This document shows positions 8,328 through 16,550 of a DNA stretch of 64,000 nucleotides, piece by piece (the first letter of the stretch is position 1; each line of letters starts with the position of its first letter). Under the pieces are notes generated by a model. The model did no database searches. It worked only from the letters and a program-made list of their open reading frames with translations, and was not told the origin of the DNA. This DNA is from Gracilaria domingensis. Its lineage: Eukaryota; Rhodophyta; Florideophyceae; Gracilariales; Gracilariaceae. The translations under genes and the position numbers were made by a program. The stretch is taken from assembly GCA_022539475.1 (NCBI GenBank), contig VCMS01000231.1:62001-126000 (forward strand), read 5' to 3'.

Positions 8328-10613
8328 ATGGGGATCGAAGTGAAGCCAACCACAGAGGTCAACGCTACTGTGCCTTGGGTTCACATCTTTTCGGATGATA
8401 TCGATACCAAACTAAGAGATTTGTCAAAAGAGTTCCTGTCCGATTTGAACAAGGTTGTTTTAAACGGATTTCTGTACAACATTTCCGCTACTACCAAGTG
8501 GGAACTGCTGGAAGGCTTTCGAAGGAAACTTCGGACACCGTTTCCATCTCGTTTTGATGCTTTCTCCGATGCGTATTTGGCTACTCTTCGTACCGCTATT
8601 GTCCAGCTGAACCTGAGACCTTCCCAGCAGCCATCCCGGGCCACTCTGTCAGGACGTCAGGAAGGAAGCAACACGGTCACGGTGAAGATTGAGGATACGG
8701 TTATGGCACAGAGAACCATTTCCTCCAGGCCAATGGCTATGGCGGTGGGTAAAACATCCGGTAAAACATCCGGTGCAGACCCGGGTCCGGTGAATGTCAC
8801 TATCATAGACGACACGGATGATGATGACGGTGGAGCGCACCCCCTTTCTAATGTTCCTGATGGTGTTCTTCCACCTCACGACTTTGGCGATGTAAGGACG
8901 ACGAAGGCTCTCGGTATGGTCGAAAAGAACATGGAGCAACAGTTCTCTATGCATTGCGTTGGTTATGAAGAGTTAGTGCAGGCTCATGGTACACTGTTCC
9001 CTTCCGATAATTCCCTAGAGGGCAATGTTCAACTCGTACTCACGGACCCGCCTTATTGTATACGTGACAGTGAGCATGATGAGCTTTTCGACGAAGATAT
9101 GGTTAATACTGCAGAAATGATGGCCTCAATGCCTCGCCCTGGCGGTCATTTTCTAATGTTCTGTACCATCGAACAGTTCGCAGACTGGGAGGAGATTCTA
9201 CGTGAGCACAAATCGGAGAATGCATTGGGGAGGCAAAGTGCTTCGTTCTTAGTCGACCCCACACCGATGCAATTCATTCGCTCTCGTACGCACACTTTGA
9301 AGAACCCCGGAAGGAACACAACACGGTTGTTGTCTGCAACCGAGTATGCCGTGCACGGAGTCCGGAATGGAAACGCGTACGAGGAGCAGAAGGTGATGGT
9401 GAACTACAAAACTTTCAACTACGTTCCCACGCAGTACCCCGGGCATTACTCCATTATCGATCAGGTTCCGCATCTGGAGGCTGGTGGAGGACTCCGTTGG
9501 AGGGTAAAGAAGCGTTCCAAAATACCCTCGGTTCAGGTTCGCCCGGAACAGAAACTGAGGGCACAGCTAAACGAACTCATCGCCAGGTTCTCAAATCCCG
9601 GGGACGTTGTGGTTGATCCCTATAGTGAAACATTTTCCGGTGCCTTGGCGTGCATGGACATGGAAGAGCCCCGACGCTTCATTGGATGTGAGAGAGATGA
9701 GCAGTGCTTCGCTCATGCTGAACACAATGCTGTAGTGATGTATACGAGGAAGGTTTGGGGTAACGAGTTCAACGCAAGAATAACTGTCAGTAATGAGGTC
9801 GTTCAAGCCTCGTATTTAGTACAGACAAAGTTCCCGGAAGGGAAGCAAAGAACCTCGCGTATATGGACCGCACCGAAAGGATTCCCGCCATACCAATGTT
9901 TCCTGTTTCATATCAATTCCTACATCCCAACGTTTTGCAGAGAACCGAGTCTCATCGCGCAGCACAAGGAGAAACCGGTGCACGAGTGGCCTCTGAATCT
10001 CCAAGGCACATTGGAGACGATGGATAAACAGGGTTTGCTCGCCGCTGAAGCAGCAGGTTTATGGTTGTACAGGAAGAAATCAAATATCAAACACCCCATA
10101 AGTGGAGATGGAGTGTTCAGTAGTAGATCGTTCTCGGAAGGAGAGGTTGTTGGGTACTTCTATGGGACATTGGTATATCATGACATAAGCCGACGCAATG
10201 CAAAACAGATGAAATACGGAAGCGGAGTGCTCGGTGCCACTGTTTCTCGTTTCAGGAGGTATTGCATGGAAGTGAAGCTGAAAGGGCAGATTTACAGCAC
10301 GCTTCCTCACTATGATTTCGAAATCAATACTGTGATGGCCTGGATAGTACCCGCTCCTTTCTGTATAGTGGGCTACATCAATGATGCTTCGTACCGGGAT
10401 GGAGACGAAGAGAAGGATTTGGCCGAGATGGACCCTTACCAAGGCCGCTTACCAAACGTTATTATTCGACAGCCCTCCGAGCATCAAGCTACCACATTGG
10501 GTACACTCGCAAGCTATGGACTACTTTTGGTGACGGCTACAAGGGATATTCATGAACACGACGAACAGTACGTAGACTATGGACCCAGCTATCTATGGGA
10601 GAGGTATTTGTAA
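8328..10613 (+). CDS. DNA N6-adenine/N4-cytosine methyltransferase fused to a SET domain
   Basis: 761 aa from the ATG at 8328 (an in-frame GTG lies at 8316). Residues 1-110 are helical and unrecognised, and 110-190 are a low-complexity linker. The methyltransferase domain follows: catalytic motif IV Asp240-Pro-Pro-Tyr243 in VLTDPPYC, and further on VVVDPYSETFSGAL (Asp430) then RRFIGCERDEQC, which is the DPFxGxGTT...RFIGIE segment of beta-class amino-methyltransferases. The order IV before I fits that class, but the glycine motif is degenerate (SETFSG), so AdoMet binding may be weakened. The C-terminal third (about 585-761) reads as a SET domain: GDGVFSSRSFSEGEVVGYFYG near 593, INDASY near 684, PNVIIRQ, then a closing VDYG with Tyr751. 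One protein could thus modify DNA amino groups and methylate a protein, perhaps histone lysine. It is divergent from the ParB/oxygenase arm, which suggests a linked writer and eraser. The domain calls are read directly from motifs; activity and target are inferred. Confidence 0.75.
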   Translation: MGIEVKPTTEVNATVPWVHIFSDDIDTKLRDLSKEFLSDLNKVVLNGFLYNISATTKWELLEGFRRKLRTPFPSRFDAFSDAYLATLRTAIVQLNLRPSQQPSRATLSGRQEGSNTVTVKIEDTVMAQRTISSRPMAMAVGKTSGKTSGADPGPVNVTIIDDTDDDDGGAHPLSNVPDGVLPPHDFGDVRTTKALGMVEKNMEQQFSMHCVGYEELVQAHGTLFPSDNSLEGNVQLVLTDPPYCIRDSEHDELFDEDMVNTAEMMASMPRPGGHFLMFCTIEQFADWEEILREHKSENALGRQSASFLVDPTPMQFIRSRTHTLKNPGRNTTRLLSATEYAVHGVRNGNAYEEQKVMVNYKTFNYVPTQYPGHYSIIDQVPHLEAGGGLRWRVKKRSKIPSVQVRPEQKLRAQLNELIARFSNPGDVVVDPYSETFSGALACMDMEEPRRFIGCERDEQCFAHAEHNAVVMYTRKVWGNEFNARITVSNEVVQASYLVQTKFPEGKQRTSRIWTAPKGFPPYQCFLFHINSYIPTFCREPSLIAQHKEKPVHEWPLNLQGTLETMDKQGLLAAEAAGLWLYRKKSNIKHPISGDGVFSSRSFSEGEVVGYFYGTLVYHDISRRNAKQMKYGSGVLGATVSRFRRYCMEVKLKGQIYSTLPHYDFEINTVMAWIVPAPFCIVGYINDASYRDGDEEKDLAEMDPYQGRLPNVIIRQPSEHQATTLGTLASYGLLLVTATRDIHEHDEQYVDYGPSYLWERYL

Positions 10614-11162
10614 CTCTCCCATGCTTTATAGTTTGACGTAGTACAAACTGTTGTAGTGTATTTCAAAACTTCTGCGTCATTTATTGAATGCATTCATCAT
10701 TCCAGTAAACCTATTATTACAGGAATCGACAACGTGGCACAAGGACGCATTGTCGTGTTAAGCAAAGAGCTACTAAGAATACTCCACAGCGATGAGAACT
10801 ACCACCTCAAAAGTAACACCTCAGAACTAACACCTCACCCCCAGGAGGTTGGACCAAGGAACAGAGGACCTTCATCATGAGGGGACCCGACAGACGGACC
10901 TGGCACATAGAACATAACCAATGAAAAATACGGCCATGGGAAATGTGTAAAATTGGTATGAATGTCTGCCACAGGAATGGACCAGCTCACTCAGGGCTCA
11001 AGAACCACTGAAGGTCTCCATCACCTGCTGCAAAGGTTTCAAAAGCTTCCCCCCTTCCGCTTTTTCACGCCACAATACGAGCAGAACTCCAGAAGCTTCC
11101 GTTTCCCCACTCCATAATCCCATCATAATCAGTTCTTTTTCACACGAGTCTGAAGCGCAATC
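10614..11162. other. Intergenic; nothing recognised
   Basis: This is the 3' flank of the methyltransferase-SET gene. It contains a short direct repeat of AACACCTCA near 10815 and 10827, but no ORF, RNA gene or transposon end that I can support. Confidence 0.4.
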
Positions 11163-11459
11163 ATGGCTCCACACAAGTCCAGCAACGCGGACGACCGGGT
11201 GACGAAGGGATACCAATCAATCCCGCGATATGGTATTGGCGTCCCTAAGCGCAAGAAACCTCCGCCTGCCGCGACCCGAAGAAGTACTCGACGACGAGCT
11301 CCCCGCGTCGGGCTTACTGGAAAGAAGTCTGGTTTGAAGTCAGCAATCCGGGCTTCGAAGGCAAAACCGAAACCGAAGCTGGGTGTTAGTACGACCACAA
11401 CGGAAGTGACAGAGAACGAAGTAGTGTTACCCGTCTGTGTTCTGCAAAGTGGAATATAG
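11163..11459 (+). CDS. Small basic protein, unrecognised
   Basis: 98 aa from an ATG at 11163. It is rich in Lys, Arg, Pro and Ala, with patches such as KKPPPAATRRSTRRRAPR and KAKPKPK, resembling a histone-tail or nucleolar-type basic protein but without a fold I can name. It could be a nucleic-acid-binding protein, or a chance ORF. It sits downstream of and in line with the methyltransferase-SET gene. Confidence 0.35.
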   Translation: MAPHKSSNADDRVTKGYQSIPRYGIGVPKRKKPPPAATRRSTRRRAPRVGLTGKKSGLKSAIRASKAKPKPKLGVSTTTTEVTENEVVLPVCVLQSGI

Positions 11460-11899
11460 TCTGTTCGCTTTGGAAACTAAGCTAGTGTTGGGGCTATTTG
11501 GGGCGCGCGAGGGGGTGGCAGAGGCTGGCACTCAAAAAATTAAGAAATTTTGTAATATTAAATTCCATTTCGCGCAGTTTAGTTCTTGGGTCCCCTAGTT
11601 TTTGTAGAGGTTCTACTTCGCCGCACCACCCCATTCACTCTTTTCCGCGACCCTCTCTCAAAACTGCACTCGTGCTAGTTTGCGTTTCCATTTTCTCCCA
11701 TGTTGCAATGCCAATCGCAACTCATCCCACCTCAATCATCCCATCACTTCTTCCCAGTCCACACCACCCCCGCTATTTACCCATTTCTCGCCCATCACGC
11801 GTTCGCATCCTTTCTCTCCGTCTCCGCAAACGTCATTTTGTAGAAGTCAGGTGGACAACTCTCCCCCTTCTCGTATACCCGCCTCGCCCCAAAATGGCT

Positions 11900-12830
11900 T
11901 CAAATCCCTCCCATCCTTTTCTCCTTCTGTCCTCTCAGAATCCCCTTCGCAGTCCGCGCTACCTCCGCCGCACTCCTAAACCCAGTCACCACCGGAGCTC
12001 CGACTCCCTCCCGCGTCACCTCCTCCAACATCTTCTTCATCTCCTTACGCCTCTTCTTCAGACGGCTCTTCCCATCCCCAACCCCACCACCCTTTGTCTT
12101 CGGTGTCACAGGGGACCCCCTCTGCACCGCCACCCTTCTCACACTTCCCTTCTCCGTCTTTCCCTCCACACCTCCTTTCACCGTCTCCTCTTCCACCAAT
12201 CTTTGCCTCTTGCCAAGCTCCTTCACCTCCTTCTCCAGCACGTCCAACCTCTCGTTCAGAACTCTATTCTCCTCCCGCAACTCTCCAACCTCCCTTCCCG
12301 CACACTCCACTATCCCATACACATGATTTCTCATCTCCACTCCCAATACCGACAACGAATTCCGCAGGATCGAAATCGCCTCAACCGAAACACCACTACC
12401 ACCCCCCCCTCAGCACCACAACGCCCATTTCCGTTACAATCTCCACAATTCCATCGTCCAGTTGCTCATTCATTACCAACCCCAACATCCCCACCCTCGC
12501 CTTCATCTCCCCCACAAACCGCATCTCCCTGTCACCCTCTCCGCCCGCACTCCCTATCTGGTCTCCAACCTCTAACTGACTCAGATGCACCGCACCCCTT
12601 CTCTCCATTACGACCCCCTCCACCTCCAATTCTACACCCTTCTCCACCTCATTACCATCCCCTCTCCTCGCCTCACACTCCTTTCCTTCATCGGCCACTT
12701 CCTTCTTCTGCGACATCCGACCAGCCGCCGTAATCACGTCCTCTTGCCACTTTGATGACGGCGTCGGCGGTACCTTTTTCCCCTCCAACAGTGCCAACAG
12801 CTCCTCATCCTTCACGTATCTTTTCGACAT
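11900..12830 (-). CDS. Coiled-coil protein of unknown function, interrupted at a G8 run
   Basis: The natural start is the ATG at 12830 (MSKRYVKDEELLALLEG). The first frame runs to 12396, and a second frame from about 12400 to 11900 carries a clear leucine-heptad coiled coil (REVGELREENRVLNERLDVL) and a Lys-rich C-terminal part. The two frames differ by one base and meet at a run of eight G (minus strand; C8 on plus, 12412-12419), so the gene is frameshifted in this copy, has a sequencing slip in the homopolymer, or has a small intron. The charged, Glu/Val-rich composition suggests a structural or regulatory nuclear protein, but I cannot name a family. A TTTTGGCGGGAAA box lies about 140 bases upstream. 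The long Pro/Ser-rich plus-strand frame here is its antisense shadow. Confidence 0.5.
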
Positions 12831-12970
12831 CTTCAGAAGAAGAAGTAGTAGTTGGATCGAAGTTTCCGCTGCGATACAGTGCAATCGAGCTAAACTGTGC
12901 TGTCCACCCCCACTGTCCAACCACACGGGCTATATCCAGCACCATGATTGTCCCTGTTTCCCTCATCCCA

Positions 12971-12983
12971 TTTCCCGCCAAAA
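12971..12983 (-). promoter_or_regulatory. E2F-like site upstream of the coiled-coil gene
   Basis: TTTCCCGCCAAAA on plus, TTTTGGCGGGAAA on minus, matches the E2F/DP consensus TTTSGCGS and lies about 140 bases upstream of the minus-strand start at 12830. The same 12 bases occur upstream of the TXNDC9-like gene at 51423. Function is inferred from the consensus only. Confidence 0.45.
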
Positions 12984-13182
12984 CATCTACTGTACACCTC
13001 CGCACCTTCCACTATTTAAGCGCCACCTCTCTGTCTCCTCTTTCGCGCTCACATAATCCCCACCCACCTCGCCTCGACCGGCGATATTTTTCTCTTCCAC
13101 CATAACCTCACTCGATGGTTTTAGCAAAACAGGAAGATATTGCCAGTGGAGGCAAGCTAGGGACTAGTGATTGTACTTAGAG

Positions 13183-13430
13183 TAGCTCACCCTCTGTCTC
13201 GACTGGGGGCATCTTCTTCTTCCGTCACATCCTGTGTGGGTTGTGACAAAAAAAAGAATATGTCACCACTCGACACCGGATGAGTAACAATGATAGCATG
13301 TAGAGTATTTCATCCTCCCTCTCAGCGTCCACTGGGGATATATTGATGTTCTCTCACATCCTTTCCCGGTTGTGATACAAGAGAAATACATCTCCAATGG
13401 AGACGGAGAATATAGTCGTGATAACACGTA
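13183..13430. repeat. Diverged tandem duplication, about 120-125 bases per unit
   Basis: Two units share a series of words in the same order: GTAGAGTA or AGAGTAGC, then CATCCTCC/CACCCTCT, CTGGGG, CTTCCGTCACATCCT / CTCTCACATCCT, GGTTGTGA, then AATATGTC/AATACATC and CGACACCGGATGAG / TGGAGACGGAGAA. The unit boundary is about 13302-13306. It lies in the gap between the coiled-coil gene and the epimerase gene and has no coding potential. Confidence 0.5.
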
Positions 13431-13483
13431 AAGGTAACAATGTAGTAAACAATAATTTTATGCTACTATCTCTAACCAACCTT

Positions 13484-14179
13484 TCAAAAACCAGCTATGA
13501 CATGAGCTGGGTTACTCGAGCCAAAGATAGCAGATCCTGCAACTGAAATGTTTGCACCGCCCTTCACTACTCCTTTCACAGTACTCAGTCTAATACCGCC
13601 ATCCACCTGTATCCCTATTCTTGGGTACAACTCCCTTGCATGTCGCACCTTATCAAGAACACCCTCCATAAATGCCTGTCCTCCAAACCCTGGCTCCACC
13701 GTCATCAACAATAACATGTCCACAACTCCTTCCTTCATAAGTGCTTCTACGACCTTTATAGACGTATTCGGGCGCAACGCAACTCCATCCTGCATTCCCT
13801 TTCTTTTAATTCGGTTACATAATTCCTTCAACACCACGTTCTCCTCCTCAGTGGGTACCTCGCACTTTTCTAGTCCCTTAGCCACACTCTCGATATGAAA
13901 TGTGACTCAGTCTGCGCCTGCTTCTGCAAGGTCTTTTATCCAGCGCCCAGGATCTGATACCATCAGATGACAGTCCAAAAACAATTTCGTATGCCTCCGC
14001 AAATCTTTCACAACAGGCGGTCCAACAGTAAAGTTCGCCACAAAATGACCATCCATTACATCTATATGCAGCCACTCCGCTCCAGCCTCTTCCATTGCAC
14101 TCGCTTCATCTGAAAGGGAAGCAAAGTCTGAAGCCAAAATTGATGGCGCTATAATTAAACGAGAATCCATACTGAACAT
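13484..14179 (-). CDS. RPE: Ribulose-phosphate 3-epimerase with an in-frame TGA
   Basis: Interconverts ribulose 5-phosphate and xylulose 5-phosphate. From the ATG at 14179 (or 14170) the frame is 231 codons, the normal length, and the whole family pattern is present: [56 protein letters not shown] and a phosphate-binding [13 protein letters not shown]. All metal and catalytic positions (the Asp in HIDVMD, His in CHLMV, Asp in VDGG) are kept. One TGA (13907-13909) interrupts the frame in GAD-stop-VTFHIES, at a position where the family varies (Gln, Met, Leu, Ile). A CGA-to-TGA change would give it. There is no plastid-like extension, so if functional this is the cytosolic form. It may be a young pseudogene, a sequence error or a recoded stop. 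Confidence 0.85.
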
Positions 14180-14225
14180 CGATAACTTCAGTAACGCCAA
14201 ACCCGTCCTTCCCAGACACACCCCC

Positions 14226-14233
14226 CTTTTATA
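14226..14233 (-). promoter_or_regulatory. TATA box of the epimerase gene
   Basis: TATAAAAG on the minus strand, 46 bases upstream of the ATG at 14179. That leaves room for a short 5' leader of about 15-25 bases, in keeping with a compact genome. Confidence 0.5.
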
Positions 14234-14644
14234 CCTCAATAAAAAAGAAGATTATGGCAATCCGAGTGAAGCTATAGAACCCGTTCACGTCATTTATGAA
14301 GCCAAAATGGCTCCTTTCATCCTGTATTCAAGCTCCCCGTAACTCGTACTTTACAACTACTTTACAACTCAGGTTCGAAATCAGTTTCATTCATTGCACA
14401 CTTTCTACTGTTCCACCTACCTTTCATAAAACATCATCACACTTTGTGGCTTGTCGTCTCATACAAGCCCTATCATTGATTCAGTACAATCAGATATCAT
14501 ACATTTCGCTCACTTTCACAAAGTGAACCATGTTCCCGTTCTGTGCTTCCCAACCGTTTGTACTTAAGTATCACTCTTTATCCCAGCAGTTCTCCGCCCC
14601 ATCTTCCATTTTTATCGTCACACAAAAACAATCGAACACTTGCA

Positions 14645-15547
14645 ATGAACTCCCAGTCCGACATGCCTCCCACTCCGCCTCCCAGTCCCAGATACTCTGA
14701 CGTCCCTCAGGCCTCATCTCCCGCCCGAAGGACTGGGGCCGTTATTGTTGGAAGGGAGCGTATAGGTACCATGCTGGCGAACGAAGGAGATATGGTCATT
14801 TCCGCTCACGAATTCTGCAGCATGGCTGCTACCTCTCATCTTTCTGATGTACCGATACTAGTTTGTGGAAGAACGAACACCCTAGAGACCGTAATTCAGG
14901 CTTGCCCTTATTCGCTCAGAGAGAATCTCGTTTTCTTCCGGAATGTAGACATCATACCATTGGTTTCGAAGCTCGGTGTGGACAAATGTTCAAAAGTTGT
15001 CATATACGTTGGTGTCCCTTCAAGAAACGCAGCTCCGCAGGATGGTGTCACTCCTCAAAGTCCGGATGGTCTCACTGTCGCAACAGGAAAGTGGGCCTCC
15101 AACGTTGCAGAGAGGTTTAGGTCTATGGGTCTCACTTGCGGGGTTGTCGACGAAGACACAATTATCGTAAGCTATTATGAGAAGCTCGTGTGGCTATCAG
15201 CGTTCAACATCGTCGGGGTCTCAAGAGGTTTCATTCCTATGGACGTAGTCGCTACGGAGTGCAGTACGGTTGTGCTCACAATAATGAAAGAGCTGTTGAA
15301 GATAGTTTCGCTTAAGATAGGTACTACTTTCAACCTGGAAGAGACCGTTGGGCGACTTCTTGCATATGGGAAAACTCTCGTTGGCTTCCCTACTTCTTCC
15401 TCCAACTTTCAGTTTAGGAACGCGTACTTCTACGACTTTTCTCGCCAAGAAAGAAACATCGTAGGCGGTGACCCCGCTCCTTTTCATACAAACTACCTCA
15501 AGGTTGTTAAGGAAAAGTTATCCCCCTCCCCATTCCCCCAGCTTTGA
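14645..15547 (+). CDS. Ketopantoate reductase-like protein
   Basis: 300 aa from the ATG at 14645. The N-terminal 40 residues are Pro/Ser-rich. A Rossmann-like half follows, with VIVGRERIG, a degenerate GxGxxG in which the middle glycine is replaced, and no clear NADP-binding basic residue after it. The C-terminal half fits the ketopantoate reductase (ApbA) C-terminal domain well: YYEKLVWLSAFN, then VATECSTVVLTIMKELLKIV, and FPTSSSNFQF in place of the usual SSMxxDL. The family makes pantoate for CoA; with a weak cofactor loop this member may have another role. It is transcribed away from the epimerase gene. About 50 bases after its stop the sequence becomes retrotransposon. Confidence 0.6.
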   Translation: MNSQSDMPPTPPPSPRYSDVPQASSPARRTGAVIVGRERIGTMLANEGDMVISAHEFCSMAATSHLSDVPILVCGRTNTLETVIQACPYSLRENLVFFRNVDIIPLVSKLGVDKCSKVVIYVGVPSRNAAPQDGVTPQSPDGLTVATGKWASNVAERFRSMGLTCGVVDEDTIIVSYYEKLVWLSAFNIVGVSRGFIPMDVVATECSTVVLTIMKELLKIVSLKIGTTFNLEETVGRLLAYGKTLVGFPTSSSNFQFRNAYFYDFSRQERNIVGGDPAPFHTNYLKVVKEKLSPSPFPQL

Positions 15548-15600
15548 GGTTAGAATTAATGACTTTTCGGTGTCGTAAACCTTTTAGAGATAGTAGAAAG

Positions 15601-16550
15601 GGGATCGCCATTTTCGTTCGTTTCGCAGTCGGTCGAAGAAGTTTCCCTCTCCCGAAGGGCGATGTAGATATCGGAACTCCGCTCGCAGGATAGGCCTGTT
15701 GAACAGGAGAATGTCCGCCGGCATCGCCTCCGGGAAGTTTTCCGCCGCTTGGAAGTGCGCGAGGTTCGCGCCATACTTGGTCTCTCCGTAAGTTCGGAAC
15801 CGGGAAAGGTCGAACCCGTATGACTCGGCAATCCTCTTGGGGAACGAGGCTCGGTCCTTCCGAAAGTATGCCAATCGCGCAATAGCCGCGCGCGATTCAT
15901 CTAGCGTTTCGTATCCACGGCCGTGCCGTTTCCGTGACAACACGTGAGGTGCGACCGCCACGCGGTGTCTCCAATCCCAGGAATCCACAATATCTCGGTG
16001 TAGGCCGCCACGCAGCATACCATTCTCGGTGTATGAATCCATCAACGCACTGTTGCGAACCGCTGTCGGGTGAAACCAGGGTGCTCTGGAATAGGCCCAG
16101 CTTCCTCCGGTAGTCGGATCTTGAACAAAGAGCGATTCACGCGCTATCCAGCCAGCTGGAGTCACCAACAAGGACACCGCCTGAGCGGAATTCCACGCCG
16201 CGACGTCGACCGGGTTCGGTGTAGTCGTGTGATGTTGACTCTGAGGCAAAGGAGCGGAGGAAAAACCGCCGAGATATCCTGTCGCAGGATGCGGGACCCG
16301 AAATGTTCGGAGCCCCGGCTTGGGAATGCTGCTCGTCGCCCTGGTGAGGGTTCATCGAATCTTCGATCGCAGAGGAAACTTCAAGTACTGAATCGTCTGA
16401 GTGCAGAGAAGTTGAGTGCGCTTGCGCGTGTGTCTCGTTGTGACGAGGAACCGGAATCGGATATGTCCATGGTCGACCACGCTTATATACCGGCTCGCTG
16501 ATGAGTCTCCGCTTGCAAACCGGATGTTTCCTGTGCTAAGGAGAGGGATA
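15601..16550 (+). mobile_element. Truncated tandem copy of the gypsy element's 3' internal region
   Basis: These 950 bases match 26696-27647, the stretch just before the right LTR of the large element, with about seven differences, and run directly into the left LTR. It is thus the tail of another copy sharing that LTR, cut off where it meets the flank of the ketopantoate-reductase-like gene. It contains the corresponding end of the antisense coding region. A fossil fragment. Confidence 0.85.

Noticed and set aside
11498-12733. 411-codon plus-strand ORF rich in Pro, Ser, His
   Set aside because: It is the antisense shadow of the coiled-coil gene on the minus strand; composition is that of a reverse-read Glu/Lys/Val-rich protein and no domain is seen.
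1814-14239. TGA reassigned to an amino acid in this organism
   Set aside because: RPS21, PP2C, chorismate synthase, the HOL-type methyltransferase and the CRAL-TRIO gene all end at TGA at their family's normal length, so TGA is a working stop.
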